A stretch of 64,000 nucleotides of DNA from Xenorhabdus poinarii G6 (GCF_000968175.1 NZ_FO704551.1:3348001-3412000), one strand, 5' to 3'; positions 1-10,812 are shown, counted from the first letter of the stretch. Made by a program: numbers and translations. The notes: generated by a model from the letters alone, not told the origin.

Positions 1-463
<463 letters not shown>

Positions 464-469
464 TCTGTG

Positions 470-512
470 GCGCAGCCGTATGCTCATCCAATCCAATTGC
501 ATACGGCTGCGC
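470..512. repeat. 14-bp perfect inverted repeat between convergent argR and mpl
   Basis: GCGCAGCCGTATGC (470-483) pairs perfectly with GCATACGGCTGCGC (499-512) around a 15-nt spacer. It ends a few bases before the mpl stop codon. It sits where a shared terminator is expected, but neither side has a T tract, so it is either a transcript-stabilising hairpin or an extragenic palindrome. Confidence 0.75.
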
Positions 513-516
513 ATAA

Positions 517-1890
517 TCAATAAACCACACGGGTTTTCTTCGTCAATTCAGCCAGCAGCTTCTGATGGATGCCATCAAATCCACCGTTACTCATAACCAG
601 AATGTGATCGCCCGGCTGTGCCGTTTCGACAATCATTTTAACTAATGTATCGATATCCGCACTCCAGCGGGCGGGTTGAATGCACTGCTCCGCAATTTCA
701 ATCACTTGCCAGGGAATATTGCTCGGTTGATAGAGGAAAACCTCATCAGCCCTCCCCATTGCAGGCGCAATCTCATTTTTGCCCATTCCCATTTTCATGG
801 TATTAGATCGAGGCTCCAGTACAGCCAGAATACGAGCCATGCCGCCCACTTTACTTCTCAGCGCTTCCATTGTCGCTAAGATGGCCGTTGGATGATGAGC
901 AAAATCATCATACACCGAGATACCATTAACTTCGCCGCATAACTCCAGACGACGACGGGCATTGATAAATTTACCCAGCGCCCGACAAGCCTCCTCAGGC
1001 TGAACACCGACATGATGAGCGGCCACAATCGCGATCAAGCCATTATGCATATTGTGTTCACCCACTAATGACCACTTCACTTCACCCTGCAATTCACCAC
1101 GATAAAAGACTTGATAGTGACTGCTATCGTGACTGACTTTCTTCGCCTGCCAGTGACTACTTTCTCCGACCTGTTCCAGCTCACTCCAACATCCCATCGC
1201 GAGTACTTGTTTCAAATTCACATCATTATCAGGAACAATGATCTTACCGATACCTGGCACGACTCTGACGAGATGGTGGAACTGTTTTTGAATAGCCGCT
1301 AAATTTTCAAAAATGTCAGCATGATCAAATTCAAGATTGTTCATGATCAGTGTACGAGGACTGTAATGAACAAATTTCGAACGTTTATCAAAAAAAGCAC
1401 TGTCGTATTCATCGGCTTCAATCACAAAAAACGGGCTTTCACCGATTTTTGCTGAAACCTCGAAGTTACCCGGCACACCGCCGATCAGAAACCCCGGTTG
1501 ATAGCCACAATGCTCCAGAATCCAGGCCAACATGCCCGCCGTTGTTGTTTTACCGTGTGTGCCTGCAACAGCCAATACCCAACGCTCCGGCAAAACATGA
1601 TCATGCAGCCATTGTGGGCCTGAGGTATAAGGAATGCCACGATCCAGCACGGCTTCGACACAAGGATTACCGCGCGTCATCGCATTACCAATAATCACCA
1701 GATCCACAGCAGGATCGAGTTGTTCCGGGTCGTATCCTTGGATCAACGCAATCCCCTGTTTTTCCAACAACGTGCTCATTGGTGGATATACATTGGCATC
1801 AGAGCCCGTCACTTCATGGCCCAGCGCCCGTGCGAGGATCGCCAGTCCGCCCATAAAAGTACCGCAAATGCCGAGAATATGAATACGCAT
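517..1890 (-). CDS. mpl: UDP-N-acetylmuramate:L-Ala-gamma-D-Glu-meso-DAP ligase Mpl
   Basis: Cytoplasmic murein-recycling ligase that joins tripeptide recovered from turnover to UDP-MurNAc. The 457-aa protein has the usual family length. The N-terminal Rossmann segment reads HILGICGTFMGG (residues 4-15). The Mur-ligase ATP loop GTHGKTTT is at 110-117. EADEYDSAFFDKRSKF follows and is typical of Mpl, as is the DDFAHHPTAI motif of the C-terminal domain. Together these separate Mpl from MurC. It runs opposite to argR and is divergent from fbp, as in E. coli. Confidence 0.96.
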   Translation of the reverse strand: MRIHILGICGTFMGGLAILARALGHEVTGSDANVYPPMSTLLEKQGIALIQGYDPEQLDPAVDLVIIGNAMTRGNPCVEAVLDRGIPYTSGPQWLHDHVLPERWVLAVAGTHGKTTTAGMLAWILEHCGYQPGFLIGGVPGNFEVSAKIGESPFFVIEADEYDSAFFDKRSKFVHYSPRTLIMNNLEFDHADIFENLAAIQKQFHHLVRVVPGIGKIIVPDNDVNLKQVLAMGCWSELEQVGESSHWQAKKVSHDSSHYQVFYRGELQGEVKWSLVGEHNMHNGLIAIVAAHHVGVQPEEACRALGKFINARRRLELCGEVNGISVYDDFAHHPTAILATMEALRSKVGGMARILAVLEPRSNTMKMGMGKNEIAPAMGRADEVFLYQPSNIPWQVIEIAEQCIQPARWSADIDTLVKMIVETAQPGDHILVMSNGGFDGIHQKLLAELTKKTRVVY

Positions 1891-2062
1891 TTATTTCTAT
1901 CCGATATCATGAACTGTATCACTATTCTAACCATCCAGCCTGAGATTAGAAGCGCAATCACCTATGAATCATCCGATTCTTTAGCTAAACTGCCCGTGCA
2001 TAAGTGCGACACCAACGTGACGCTCGCTTCCTGAAACCACAATCAAATGCAAGGCCTTTGTC

Positions 2063-3067
2063 ATGAAAACATTAGGCGAATTCATCGTCGAAAAACAGCA
2101 AGATTTTCCTCATGCTACCGGTGAACTGACCGCCCTGCTGTCGGCCATCAAGCTGGGTGCCAAAATCATTCATAGAGATATTAATAAAGCTGGCCTGGTC
2201 GATATTTTAGGTGCCAGTGGCGTCTCTAATGTCCAGGGCGAAGTTCAGATGAAGCTGGACTTATATGCCAATGAGAAACTCAAAGCTGCCCTGAAAGCGC
2301 GTGGCGAAGTCGCCGGCATTGCTTCTGAAGAAGAAGACGACATCGTTATTTTTGATGGTGACCGCGCCGAAAATGCGAATTATGTTGTTTTAATGGACCC
2401 ACTGGATGGTTCTTCGAATATTGATGTAAACGTTTCCGTCGGGACTATTTTCTCGATTTACCACCGAGTCACCCCGATTGGTCAGCCTGTCACCGAAGAA
2501 GATTTTCTGCAACCGGGCAGCCAGCAAGTTGCAGCCGGTTATGTGGTTTATGGTTCCTCCACGATGCTGGTTTACACGACGGGCTGTGGTGTCCATACTT
2601 TTACTTATGATCCTTCCCTCGGTGTATTCTGTCTGACCCATGAAAAAGTGCAATTCCCGGAAAAGGGCAATATGTACTCGATCAACGAAGGGAACTACAT
2701 CAAATTCCCGCTGGGGGTCAAAAAATACATCAAATATTGTCAGGAGCAGGATGAGGCAACCCAACGCCCTTATACCACCCGTTATATCGGCTCGCTGGTT
2801 GCAGATTTCCACCGCAATTTACTGAAAGGTGGCATCTATATTTACCCAAGTACCGCCAGCCATCCCACCGGAAAATTGCGTCTATTATACGAGTGCAACC
2901 CCATTGCCTTTCTTGCTGAACAGGCGGGGGGCAAGGCCAGTGATGGTGCAAACCGCATTCTGGATATTGTGCCGACGAAATTGCATCAACGTGTCCCTTT
3001 CTTCGTAGGCACTCAATCAATGGTAGAAAAAGCCGAAAGTTTTATGGCTGAATTTCCAGATGAGTAA
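2063..3067 (+). CDS. fbp: Class I fructose-1,6-bisphosphatase
   Basis: Gluconeogenic enzyme that hydrolyses fructose 1,6-bisphosphate to fructose 6-phosphate with Mg2+. The 334-aa length is canonical. SEEEDD near residues 89-93 and the metal-binding [12 protein letters not shown] at 112-123 are the class I signature. The C-terminal [21 protein letters not shown] is the conserved substrate-binding segment. It is transcribed away from mpl and followed by a short palindromic terminator. The adhesin duplication begins about 140 bp downstream. Confidence 0.98.
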   Translation: MKTLGEFIVEKQQDFPHATGELTALLSAIKLGAKIIHRDINKAGLVDILGASGVSNVQGEVQMKLDLYANEKLKAALKARGEVAGIASEEEDDIVIFDGDRAENANYVVLMDPLDGSSNIDVNVSVGTIFSIYHRVTPIGQPVTEEDFLQPGSQQVAAGYVVYGSSTMLVYTTGCGVHTFTYDPSLGVFCLTHEKVQFPEKGNMYSINEGNYIKFPLGVKKYIKYCQEQDEATQRPYTTRYIGSLVADFHRNLLKGGIYIYPSTASHPTGKLRLLYECNPIAFLAEQAGGKASDGANRILDIVPTKLHQRVPFFVGTQSMVEKAESFMAEFPDE

Positions 3068-3091
3068 GCCGTTCAATTAAGTATTGCATAT

Positions 3092-3119
3092 AAAGGGGCA
3101 AGATCTTGCCTCTTTCACT
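3092..3119 (+). terminator. Probable fbp terminator
   Basis: Near-perfect inverted repeat AAAGGGGCAAG/CTTGCCTCTTT (one G-T pair) 25 bp after the fbp stop, ending in a weak T-rich tail. It separates fbp from the adhesin unit. Confidence 0.6.
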
Positions 3120-3440
3120 ATTTTCCCTCTTTCAAGCCTTCACATTATTCACTGCCTATCCTTATTCCAACCACACGGTTATTAATATGACGACAAGCCC
3201 CTTTTTATGATTAAAAGGAAACCAAGCTCTCGTCCCCATACAGCGATAACTTTTATTCAGCAACTGATAATTATTTTTTATTACGCAGAATTACAAGATC
3301 TTTCCTAATGTATATAAGTATTAGAAATATCTCTTTTTTATCTTAATAAATAGCCATGCCCAATGAAATCGGGGCGTTATACATCAAAGTATTCATGATT
3401 AAGCACTGGCGACAGATCCTATTTTATGAGGAATTCATCT

Positions 3441-6400
3441 ATGGATTCGAGCATCAGTCATAAAGTTATTCGGCTTTCTGTTCTTATCTATTCGTTTTGT
3501 TTACCGTTTACGCCAATGAATGCATTTTCGGCCGCGGAAAAAACCTCGGATAATAAAACAGCAAGCAATGTGTTATCGACATCAGAAAATAACGTTCAGC
3601 CCAGTTCGACGGAAAGGGATCAAGCAGGTCTAATTGCGCAGAATGTCCAAAGAGTAGGGCAACTCCTCTCTTCTTCCCCTGCTCAGTTGACGGAACAGGC
3701 GAAATCCTATGCGCTGGGGAAAATCAATAACACCTTCTCCAGCGAAGCCCAAAAATGGCTGTCTCAGTTTGGCACCGCCAAAATTCATTTTGCCCTCGAC
3801 AGAAAAGGGAAACTGGATGACGGCTCGCTGGATCTGTTATTACCCCTCTACGACAATAAAACAGACTGGTTGCTGTTTTCCCAATTAGGTTATCGCAATA
3901 AAGATAGCCGCCATACCCTGAACCTGGGGCTAGGCGGACGTTATTTTACGCCCAAGTGGATGTATGGCTTAAACGCCTTCTTTGACCATGACGTTACCGG
4001 GCAAAATAAACGCTTAGGGTTGGGCGGTGAAGCCTGGACGGATTACGTTAAACTATCCGCCAACACTTACTGGCGCCTGAGCAATTGGCATCAGTCACCG
4101 AAAGAGCGGGACTACGAAGAACGCCCCGCTAATGGGTTTGATCTCAACAGTGAGTTCTTCTTACCGGCTTACCCAAATATTGGCGGTAAAATCAGTTATG
4201 AACATTATGTTGGCGATAACGTCGCACTGTTCGATCGTGATACCCGGCAGAAAGATCCGAGCATGGCCCGGTTTGGTCTGAATTATACCCCGATCCCGTT
4301 GGTAACGATGGGCGTCGATTATAAGCTCGGCAGTGGCGGACACAGCGAAACCCTCTTTCTGGCGAATCTGAATTACCGTTTTGGCACACCGTTCGGTGCC
4401 CAGATTTCACCGGATAACGTTGCGTCTATGCGCACCTTAGCCGGCAGTCGTTATGATATCGTTGAGCGAAACAACAATATCGTCCTGGATTACCAGAAAA
4501 AGCCGACAATAAACATTACCCTGCCCAATACCCTCAACGGGTATGACGGTCAGCCTGTTGAGGTCACGGCTCAGATTGCCACTGATAAACCCCTCAAACA
4601 GGTGAGCTGGAAAATCGATCAAGCCTTCACAAACAACAAAGGGCTCCTGTTACCTGATGGGGGTAAGGCTGGACTTGTGTTGCCGCAATATGTGCGTGAC
4701 GGACAAAACAGCTATACCCTGTCTGCCACCGCAGAAGAAGAGGGGGGTAAATCGAAAACAACGCAAATGGAAATCGTTGTTGATCCTTTTGTCGTTAAAG
4801 CACAAGGCATTCAACCGGCAGGAAAAGGACCCGTGATTGCTGATGGCAAATCCGCTTATCAACTGGCGGCCACCATCACCCACGGCAATGCAGGCAATAC
4901 GCCAATCAAGAACAGGGCAATCCGGGGCGTAAAATGGAGCCTTGAGCCCGAGAACCCCAATGCAAAATTGGTTTGGGATGAGTCAGGATCCACCAATGAT
5001 CAGGGGCAGTTAACCGCCACACTGACCAGTACAGAACCACTTGCCGCGGACTCGAAGGTATTTCTGGAAATGGATGGTATGCCGAAAATGGCGATAACCA
5101 GCCAGGGCAACACGCCTCTCACGTTTGCCCCTGTTGACACCGAATACCAGATCGTCTTGCAGCCGGTGGAACCTGCTGGCCCGCTCTCCATCCATAACCC
5201 AGAGGATATCTACACCCTGGTCGCCACAATATTGGATAAAGACCAGCACCCACTGCGGAATAAAAAGATTAAAGCCACCTGGACAGCGACCCCCAACGAT
5301 GGTGTGACATTGACAGCGGAAGACACCACCGACAAGGAAGGGAAATTGACGGCAACCCTGAAAAGTAGCAAAGCTCAGGCCATCACCGTTAAACTGTCTA
5401 TCGATAAGGGTCCGAATAAATCGTTTAAACCGGTCAGCTTTGTCGATGATGCCAGCGCCGCCGTTCATATCAAAGAATTTACGTTTGATGAAAAGGGGCC
5501 TTATGAAGCCACAGTAGATAACAAGGTGACTGTCCATGCGCTATTAGTCAAAAAAGACGGCAGTCCGCTGAAAAATACCGCGGTGAAAGTAAAATGGTTT
5601 ACCGTCCCAGATTCGAAAGCTCTGCCCGGATTCACACTTGATCCAGACAAAGAAACCGAAGTGACCACCGATAAGGATGGTAAGGTCAAGGCCACGTTCA
5701 GCAGTTCCGAAGCGGTGAAAGACGCCAGAATCGGATTATCCCTCAATGGGACAGAAGTGTTATCGGATCCGTTCGATTTTACCCCCGACACAAAACTGGC
5801 GGCCTCCCTTGATAAGAAGGAGCAAATCATTGCACCTGACAAGCCATTGAGCGATGAATTGACCATTGACAGTAAGAATAATCGCTTTAAGGTCAAAGTC
5901 CTGAATGGAAATGGGCAGCCAATACCAAACCAAACCGTTTCGGGGGTGACCTGGAGTATACAAAACAAAAGAGCGCAGAACGATATTGAGATGGTGATAT
6001 CTGATCAGAACACGGACGAAGAGGGGTATTTGACGGCTTCTTTGGTGAGAAAGGACAAAAGCAAAGCTGGTTTTGACCATATTGTTGTCACCGCCACCTT
6101 AGGTTCATCCAATGTCGAATCTCCTGCGGTGAATATTGAGGCGATAGCACAAAAAGCAGGGATTCGGATGAGCACAAAACACACAAACCCGGTACAGTTT
6201 AAGGATATCCACTCTGAAAGAAACCCCTTTAACGTCCATCCTAACCTCATCATTTCCCTACTGACACCAGAAGGCAAAGAGCTGCTCAAAGATAAGGATA
6301 ACCCGGATCGGGTACGCATCGAGTCTACCAAGCCCGACGTCGCGAAGGTAGATCATATTACCGGTCAGATCTCATTCCCGATTGAGAGTTTTGCCTTAGG

Positions 6401-6854
6401 CGAGATAACAGCGACAGCCACCGTCACCAATCAGGCCACCGGCGGAAAGATGATCTATAGCTATCTGTTCGACCCCAAAAGATATCTATTTAATCCGCGC
6501 AATGATACAGGGGGTCTCTTTTTTACCGTTATTTGTAGCTCGGCGTTAGTTCCGGTCGACACTGGTAACCGCGAAGCAAAACTTGTAAGGGATGATGAGT
6601 TTGGAGCAACACCAGAGCTCCGCACAGGTGTTACATTCCTTTATGAATATGACCAAAAGAATTTCCCCGACTTTGTTCTTTTTCCTGTGAAAACAGCGGG
6701 TGAAATGCCGAACATTAAGATCTTGGCAGTCGGAAACGAAGAAGGTAAGTCTGAGATATATAATTTTCGGACATGGGAATTCGTACCCTTTGATAGTGAT
6801 AAAGACTCAGAGATGAAACCTTATATAAAACGACTCTGTCAGCTTAAGTTGTAA
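3441..6854 (+). CDS. Inverse autotransporter adhesin (intimin/invasin-like), copy 1
   Basis: Predicted surface adhesin of 1137 aa. The ATG at 3441 is preferred over 3426 because GAGGA lies 8 bp before it, and the second copy keeps the same arrangement. A signal peptide of about 30 residues ends at AFSA. No LysM module is visible. An inverse-autotransporter beta domain (about residues 60-350) ends with ERNNNIVLDYQKK. About six Ig-like modules follow (350-1010), with recurrent TNDQGQLTATL-type sequence typical of Big_1 repeats. The last 120 residues form a tip domain whose only two cysteines (VICSS and RLCQLKL) could form the disulphide seen in invasin-type tips. The ligand is unknown. Confidence 0.9.
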   Translation: MDSSISHKVIRLSVLIYSFCLPFTPMNAFSAAEKTSDNKTASNVLSTSENNVQPSSTERDQAGLIAQNVQRVGQLLSSSPAQLTEQAKSYALGKINNTFSSEAQKWLSQFGTAKIHFALDRKGKLDDGSLDLLLPLYDNKTDWLLFSQLGYRNKDSRHTLNLGLGGRYFTPKWMYGLNAFFDHDVTGQNKRLGLGGEAWTDYVKLSANTYWRLSNWHQSPKERDYEERPANGFDLNSEFFLPAYPNIGGKISYEHYVGDNVALFDRDTRQKDPSMARFGLNYTPIPLVTMGVDYKLGSGGHSETLFLANLNYRFGTPFGAQISPDNVASMRTLAGSRYDIVERNNNIVLDYQKKPTINITLPNTLNGYDGQPVEVTAQIATDKPLKQVSWKIDQAFTNNKGLLLPDGGKAGLVLPQYVRDGQNSYTLSATAEEEGGKSKTTQMEIVVDPFVVKAQGIQPAGKGPVIADGKSAYQLAATITHGNAGNTPIKNRAIRGVKWSLEPENPNAKLVWDESGSTNDQGQLTATLTSTEPLAADSKVFLEMDGMPKMAITSQGNTPLTFAPVDTEYQIVLQPVEPAGPLSIHNPEDIYTLVATILDKDQHPLRNKKIKATWTATPNDGVTLTAEDTTDKEGKLTATLKSSKAQAITVKLSIDKGPNKSFKPVSFVDDASAAVHIKEFTFDEKGPYEATVDNKVTVHALLVKKDGSPLKNTAVKVKWFTVPDSKALPGFTLDPDKETEVTTDKDGKVKATFSSSEAVKDARIGLSLNGTEVLSDPFDFTPDTKLAASLDKKEQIIAPDKPLSDELTIDSKNNRFKVKVLNGNGQPIPNQTVSGVTWSIQNKRAQNDIEMVISDQNTDEEGYLTASLVRKDKSKAGFDHIVVTATLGSSNVESPAVNIEAIAQKAGIRMSTKHTNPVQFKDIHSERNPFNVHPNLIISLLTPEGKELLKDKDNPDRVRIESTKPDVAKVDHITGQISFPIESFALGEITATATVTNQATGGKMIYSYLFDPKRYLFNPRNDTGGLFFTVICSSALVPVDTGNREAKLVRDDEFGATPELRTGVTFLYEYDQKNFPDFVLFPVKTAGEMPNIKILAVGNEEGKSEIYNFRTWEFVPFDSDKDSEMKPYIKRLCQLKL

Positions 6855-6870
6855 AAGAGAAAATCATCGC

Positions 6871-6931
6871 GGCTTAATCCACAATTAAGCCACCACCAGC
6901 ACAGACGCCATCATCGGGTCTGTGCTTTTTT
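6871..6931 (+). terminator. Adhesin 1 terminator region (two hairpins)
   Basis: An 8-bp inverted repeat GGCTTAAT/ATTAAGCC (6871-6891) is followed by GCACAGAC/GTCTGTGC (6899-6925) and a run of six T. The second hairpin is a standard intrinsic terminator and recurs after adhesin 2. Confidence 0.85.
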
Positions 6932-7147
6932 ACGCCCTCTCCAGACAGCGATAACTTTTGTTCAGCAACTGATAAATATTTCTTATTACGCAGAATAACA
7001 AAATCTCTTCTAAGGTTTATAAGTGTTAGAAATAGCTCTTTTTTATCTTAATCAGATAGCTATACCCAATAAAATTGGGGCGTTATACATCAAAGTATTC
7101 ATGATTAAGCATTGGCCGACAGATCCTATTTTATGAGGAATTCATCT

Positions 7148-10100
7148 ATGGATTCGAGCATCAGTCATAAAGTTATTCGGCTTTCTGTTCTTATCTATTC
7201 GTTTTGTTTACCGTTTACGCCAATGAATGCATTTTCGGCAGCGGAAAAAACTTCGGATAATAAAACAGTAAGCAATGTGTTATCGACATCAGAAAATGCC
7301 ATTCAGCCCGGTATGACGGAGGGAGATCAAGCAAGCCTGATTGCGCAAAATGTCCAAAAGGTAGGTCATCTCCTTGCCTCTTCCCCCGCTCAGTTGACCG
7401 AGCAGGCGAAATCTTATGCACTGGGGAAAATCAATAACACCTTCTCCAGCGAAGCCCAAAAATGGTTGTCTCAGTTTGGCACCGCCAAAATTCATTTTGC
7501 CCTCGACAGAAAAGGGAAACTGGATGACGGCTCGCTGGATCTGTTATTGCCCCTCTACGACAATAAAACAGACTGGTTGCTGTTTTCCCAATTAGGTTAT
7601 CGCAATAAAGATAGCCGCCATACCCTGAACTTTGGCCTCGGCGGACGTTATTTCACCCCCGAGTGGATGTATGGCTTAAACACCTTCTTTGACCATGACG
7701 TCACCGGGCAAAATAAGCGCTTAGGGTTGGGCGGGGAAGCCTGGACGGATTACGTGAAATTATCCGCCAATACCTACTGGCGTCTGAGCCGTTGGCATCA
7801 GTCACCGAAAGAACGGGACTATGAAGAACGCCCTGCCAATGGGTTTGATCTCAACAGTGAGTTCTTCTTACCGGCTTACCCGAATATTGGCGGTAAAATC
7901 AGTTATGAGCAGTACTTTGGCGATAACGTCGCGCTGTTCGATCGCGATACCCGGCAAAAAGACCCTAATCTTGCCCGGTTTGGCCTGAATTATACCCCGG
8001 TTCCACTGGTAACGATGGGTGTCGATTATAAGCTCGGCAGTGGCGGGCACAGTGAAACGCTCTTTCTGGCGAATCTGAATTACCGTTTTGGCATGCCGTT
8101 CGGTGCCCAGATTTCGCCGGATAACGTGGCCACGATGCGTACCTTAGCCGGCAGCCGTTATGATATCGTTGAGCGAAACAACAATATCGTCCTAGATTAT
8201 CGGAAAAAGCAGACACTCACCATTACATTGCCTAGTACCCTCAGCGGCTACAATGGTCAACCCATTATCGTCAAGGCTCAGATTGCCAGCAATAAATCCC
8301 TCAAGCGGGTAACCTGGCAAACCGATCAAGCCTTCATCGACAACAAAGGGAGCCTGTTATCCAATAAGGATCAGGCTGAACTCGTGTTGCCACAATATGT
8401 GAATAAAGGCGAAAACCGCTACACCCTGTCTGCCACCGCAGAAGACGAGAGCGGTGAATCCAAAACAACGCAAATGGAAATCGTTGTTGATCCTTTTGTC
8501 GTTAAAGACCAAAGCGTTCAGCCAGCAGGAAAAGGGCCGGTGATTGCCGATGGTAAATCCGCTTATCAACTGGCGGCCACCATCACCCACGGCACAGCCA
8601 GTAATGCGCCGATCAAGAGCCAAGTGATCCCGGGGGTGAAATGGAGCCTTGCGCCTGAGAACCCCAATGCCAAATTGGTTTGGGATGAACACGGCGCCAC
8701 CAATGATCAGGGGCAGTTAACCGCCACGCTGACCAGTACAGAACCGCTTGCCGCGGACTCGAAGGTGTTTCTGGAAATGGATGGGATGCCGAAAATGGCG
8801 ATAACCGGCCAGGGCGACACACCGCTTACTTTTGCCTCTATTGACACCGAATACCATATCGCCTTGCAGCCAGTGGTGCCTGATGGCCCGCTCTCTATCA
8901 ATAACCCGCAGGATATCTATACCTTTGTCGCTACTCTATTGGATAAAGACAATCAGCCACTGCAGAATAAAAAGATTAAAGCCACCTGGACAGCCACCCC
9001 CAATGATGGCGTGGAATTGAAACCGGGCGACAGCACTAACGGCATCACCGATGATCAGGGACAATTGATGGCAACCCTGAAAAGTAACAAAGCTCAGGCC
9101 ATCACCGTTAAACTGTCTATCGAAGATGGCCCAAGTCAAACGTTTAAGCCGGTCAGTTTTATTAATGATGTCAACGATCCCGTTCAAATCAACTCCTTTA
9201 CGTTTGAGAAAGACGGGCCTTACCAAGCAACAGCAGATAACAAGGTGACTGTCAAAGCGCTAATCTTCAAGGATAACAAGCCGCTGCCACCAAATACCAC
9301 CGTGAAAGTGAAATGGTTTGCCGTCACAGAGCCGGAGAATCTGCCCGGATTCATACTCGAGTCGGCAAACGAGACCCAGGCGACCACCGATCAGGCTGGC
9401 AAAATTCAGGCCACGTTCAGCAGTACCACAGCGGTGCAAGACGCCAAAATCGGATTGTCCGTCAATGGCGGGGAAGAATCGTTATCGGCCCCATTCGATT
9501 TTGATCCGCCCAAAAATCTGAATGCTGTCCTCAAGGGGGAAATCAAACCACCTTATGATAAAACATTGAGCGGTAAGTTGACCGGTAAGGATGGGAAAAA
9601 TCGCTTTAAGGTTCTCGTCGTTGATGCAACAAGTGGGCAGCCGCTGCCAAACCAAACCGTTCCGGATGTTACCTGGAATATAGAAGGCGATCCAGAGCCG
9701 AACCGTTTGAAGATGGTGATGGATGATAATCCACGCACAGACGCAGAAGGTTATTTGGCGGCTTATTTGCAGAAAAATGCCAATTTCGGTGCTGACAATC
9801 TAGTTGTCACTGCCACCTTGGGTTCATCCAATGCAAAAGCTTCTTCCCCGGTGACCATCATCCCGATAGAAGTACCCGTGGGGATTACTATCGTCGCAGA
9901 GAAAGATAAAGGCCAACCTGGTCTTAATGTGGAGGGTAAATACAGCGTCTTTCCCGAACAACAAGGTCAACCCCTTAACGTCCATAATCAGCTAGGTATC
10001 ATACTAACAATGGATCTCAATGACCAAATCACAGGGTTGCCAGAGGGTGAGTATAAGGACGACGCTGGGAAAACTTTGTCTATAAAACTCACACATCATA

Positions 10101-10591
10101 CTGACGTCACGGCGACAGATGAGAATGGTTATATCGTCTTCCCTAGGAATAAGTTTAAACCCGGCCCGGCAAAAGTCACCGCCACCGTCACAAGAGACGG
10201 CTTAAGGGGGATCTATACTTATACGTTCCATCCTGAAAGGTATCTATTTGCTTCGCCTAAGTTAGACAATCTTAGTGAATACGGGTATAAGTGTGAGAAC
10301 ATGGTCGGAAAAATAGGAGACGTTCCCAGTGGGGCTAAAACTGCCACGAATAAGGATGTCGGACTGTATCAAGAAGATCAAACTGGTAAGACATTAGTGG
10401 ATGAATATCCAAGAGCGAAGTTCCCGGATTTTCATCTCAGTCCAGGGGATCCGGGTGTTCTATTCTCTTACTTGGACCCGACCCCGAACTCGGAGAAGGT
10501 TACACCTATGGGCATTAATCTTGATACATATGAAAGAATTAACGAAAACGAGGTTCAACTCCACTTAATGCTGTGTAAACTTGGGAATTAA
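7148..10591 (+). CDS. Inverse autotransporter adhesin (intimin/invasin-like), copy 2
   Basis: Paralogue of the gene just upstream, 1147 aa. The start at 7148 uses the same GAGGA-N8-ATG arrangement, and an in-frame ATG at 7112 has no comparable ribosome-binding site. The signal peptide and beta-barrel domain are nearly identical to copy 1. The Ig-like modules from about residue 355 diverge increasingly. The final module and tip (about residues 890-1147) are largely different in sequence but keep two C-terminal cysteines (YKCENM and LMLCKLGN). Divergence in the exposed part over a constant secretion module suggests different ligands or antigenic diversity, which is inference. It has its own terminator. 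Confidence 0.9.
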   Translation: MDSSISHKVIRLSVLIYSFCLPFTPMNAFSAAEKTSDNKTVSNVLSTSENAIQPGMTEGDQASLIAQNVQKVGHLLASSPAQLTEQAKSYALGKINNTFSSEAQKWLSQFGTAKIHFALDRKGKLDDGSLDLLLPLYDNKTDWLLFSQLGYRNKDSRHTLNFGLGGRYFTPEWMYGLNTFFDHDVTGQNKRLGLGGEAWTDYVKLSANTYWRLSRWHQSPKERDYEERPANGFDLNSEFFLPAYPNIGGKISYEQYFGDNVALFDRDTRQKDPNLARFGLNYTPVPLVTMGVDYKLGSGGHSETLFLANLNYRFGMPFGAQISPDNVATMRTLAGSRYDIVERNNNIVLDYRKKQTLTITLPSTLSGYNGQPIIVKAQIASNKSLKRVTWQTDQAFIDNKGSLLSNKDQAELVLPQYVNKGENRYTLSATAEDESGESKTTQMEIVVDPFVVKDQSVQPAGKGPVIADGKSAYQLAATITHGTASNAPIKSQVIPGVKWSLAPENPNAKLVWDEHGATNDQGQLTATLTSTEPLAADSKVFLEMDGMPKMAITGQGDTPLTFASIDTEYHIALQPVVPDGPLSINNPQDIYTFVATLLDKDNQPLQNKKIKATWTATPNDGVELKPGDSTNGITDDQGQLMATLKSNKAQAITVKLSIEDGPSQTFKPVSFINDVNDPVQINSFTFEKDGPYQATADNKVTVKALIFKDNKPLPPNTTVKVKWFAVTEPENLPGFILESANETQATTDQAGKIQATFSSTTAVQDAKIGLSVNGGEESLSAPFDFDPPKNLNAVLKGEIKPPYDKTLSGKLTGKDGKNRFKVLVVDATSGQPLPNQTVPDVTWNIEGDPEPNRLKMVMDDNPRTDAEGYLAAYLQKNANFGADNLVVTATLGSSNAKASSPVTIIPIEVPVGITIVAEKDKGQPGLNVEGKYSVFPEQQGQPLNVHNQLGIILTMDLNDQITGLPEGEYKDDAGKTLSIKLTHHTDVTATDENGYIVFPRNKFKPGPAKVTATVTRDGLRGIYTYTFHPERYLFASPKLDNLSEYGYKCENMVGKIGDVPSGAKTATNKDVGLYQEDQTGKTLVDEYPRAKFPDFHLSPGDPGVLFSYLDPTPNSEKVTPMGINLDTYERINENEVQLHLMLCKLGN

Positions 10592-10634
10592 AACAGGACT
10601 TCAGGCTGAATTAAGCCACAATTAAGACAGCACA

Positions 10635-10669
10635 AGCACAGACGCCCTCATCGGGTCTGTGCTTTTTTT
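10635..10669 (+). terminator. Adhesin 2 intrinsic terminator
   Basis: GCACAGAC (10636-10643) and GTCTGTGC (10655-10662) form an 8-bp stem followed by seven T. It is nearly identical to the hairpin ending adhesin 1. Confidence 0.88.
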
Positions 10670-10741
10670 ATGAGGTACTTCTACGCGGTTTTATCGGCAT
10701 CTTCCTTCGCTTCTCTGTCACTGTCTGCCATCGAAAAATCC

Positions 10742-10770
10742 GAGGACATGAAGCCGGTTTTGGCTATAAT
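10742..10770 (+). promoter_or_regulatory. Probable ppa promoter
   Basis: A perfect TATAAT is at 10765-10770, 43 bp before the ppa ATG. The -35 region 17 bp upstream (GAGGAC) is poor, so only the -10 is well supported. Confidence 0.5.
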
Positions 10771-10812
10771 AGCCCGCATTCCATTTTGGTTTGAACTTGA
10801 AGGAAACTTTTT

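Larger units (their letters stand above)
3232..10669 (+). repeat. Tandem duplication of a ~3.7-kb adhesin unit
   Basis: Unit 1 is about 3232-6931 and unit 2 about 6950-10669. Both hold the same roughly 190-bp upstream region (starting CAGCGATAACTTTT), the same ribosome-binding region, paralogous adhesin genes and the same terminator hairpin. The coding part matches almost base for base through the outer-membrane barrel (about 3680-4490 against 7390-8200) and drifts progressively towards the 3' ends. The bounds are set by eye. Confidence 0.85.
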
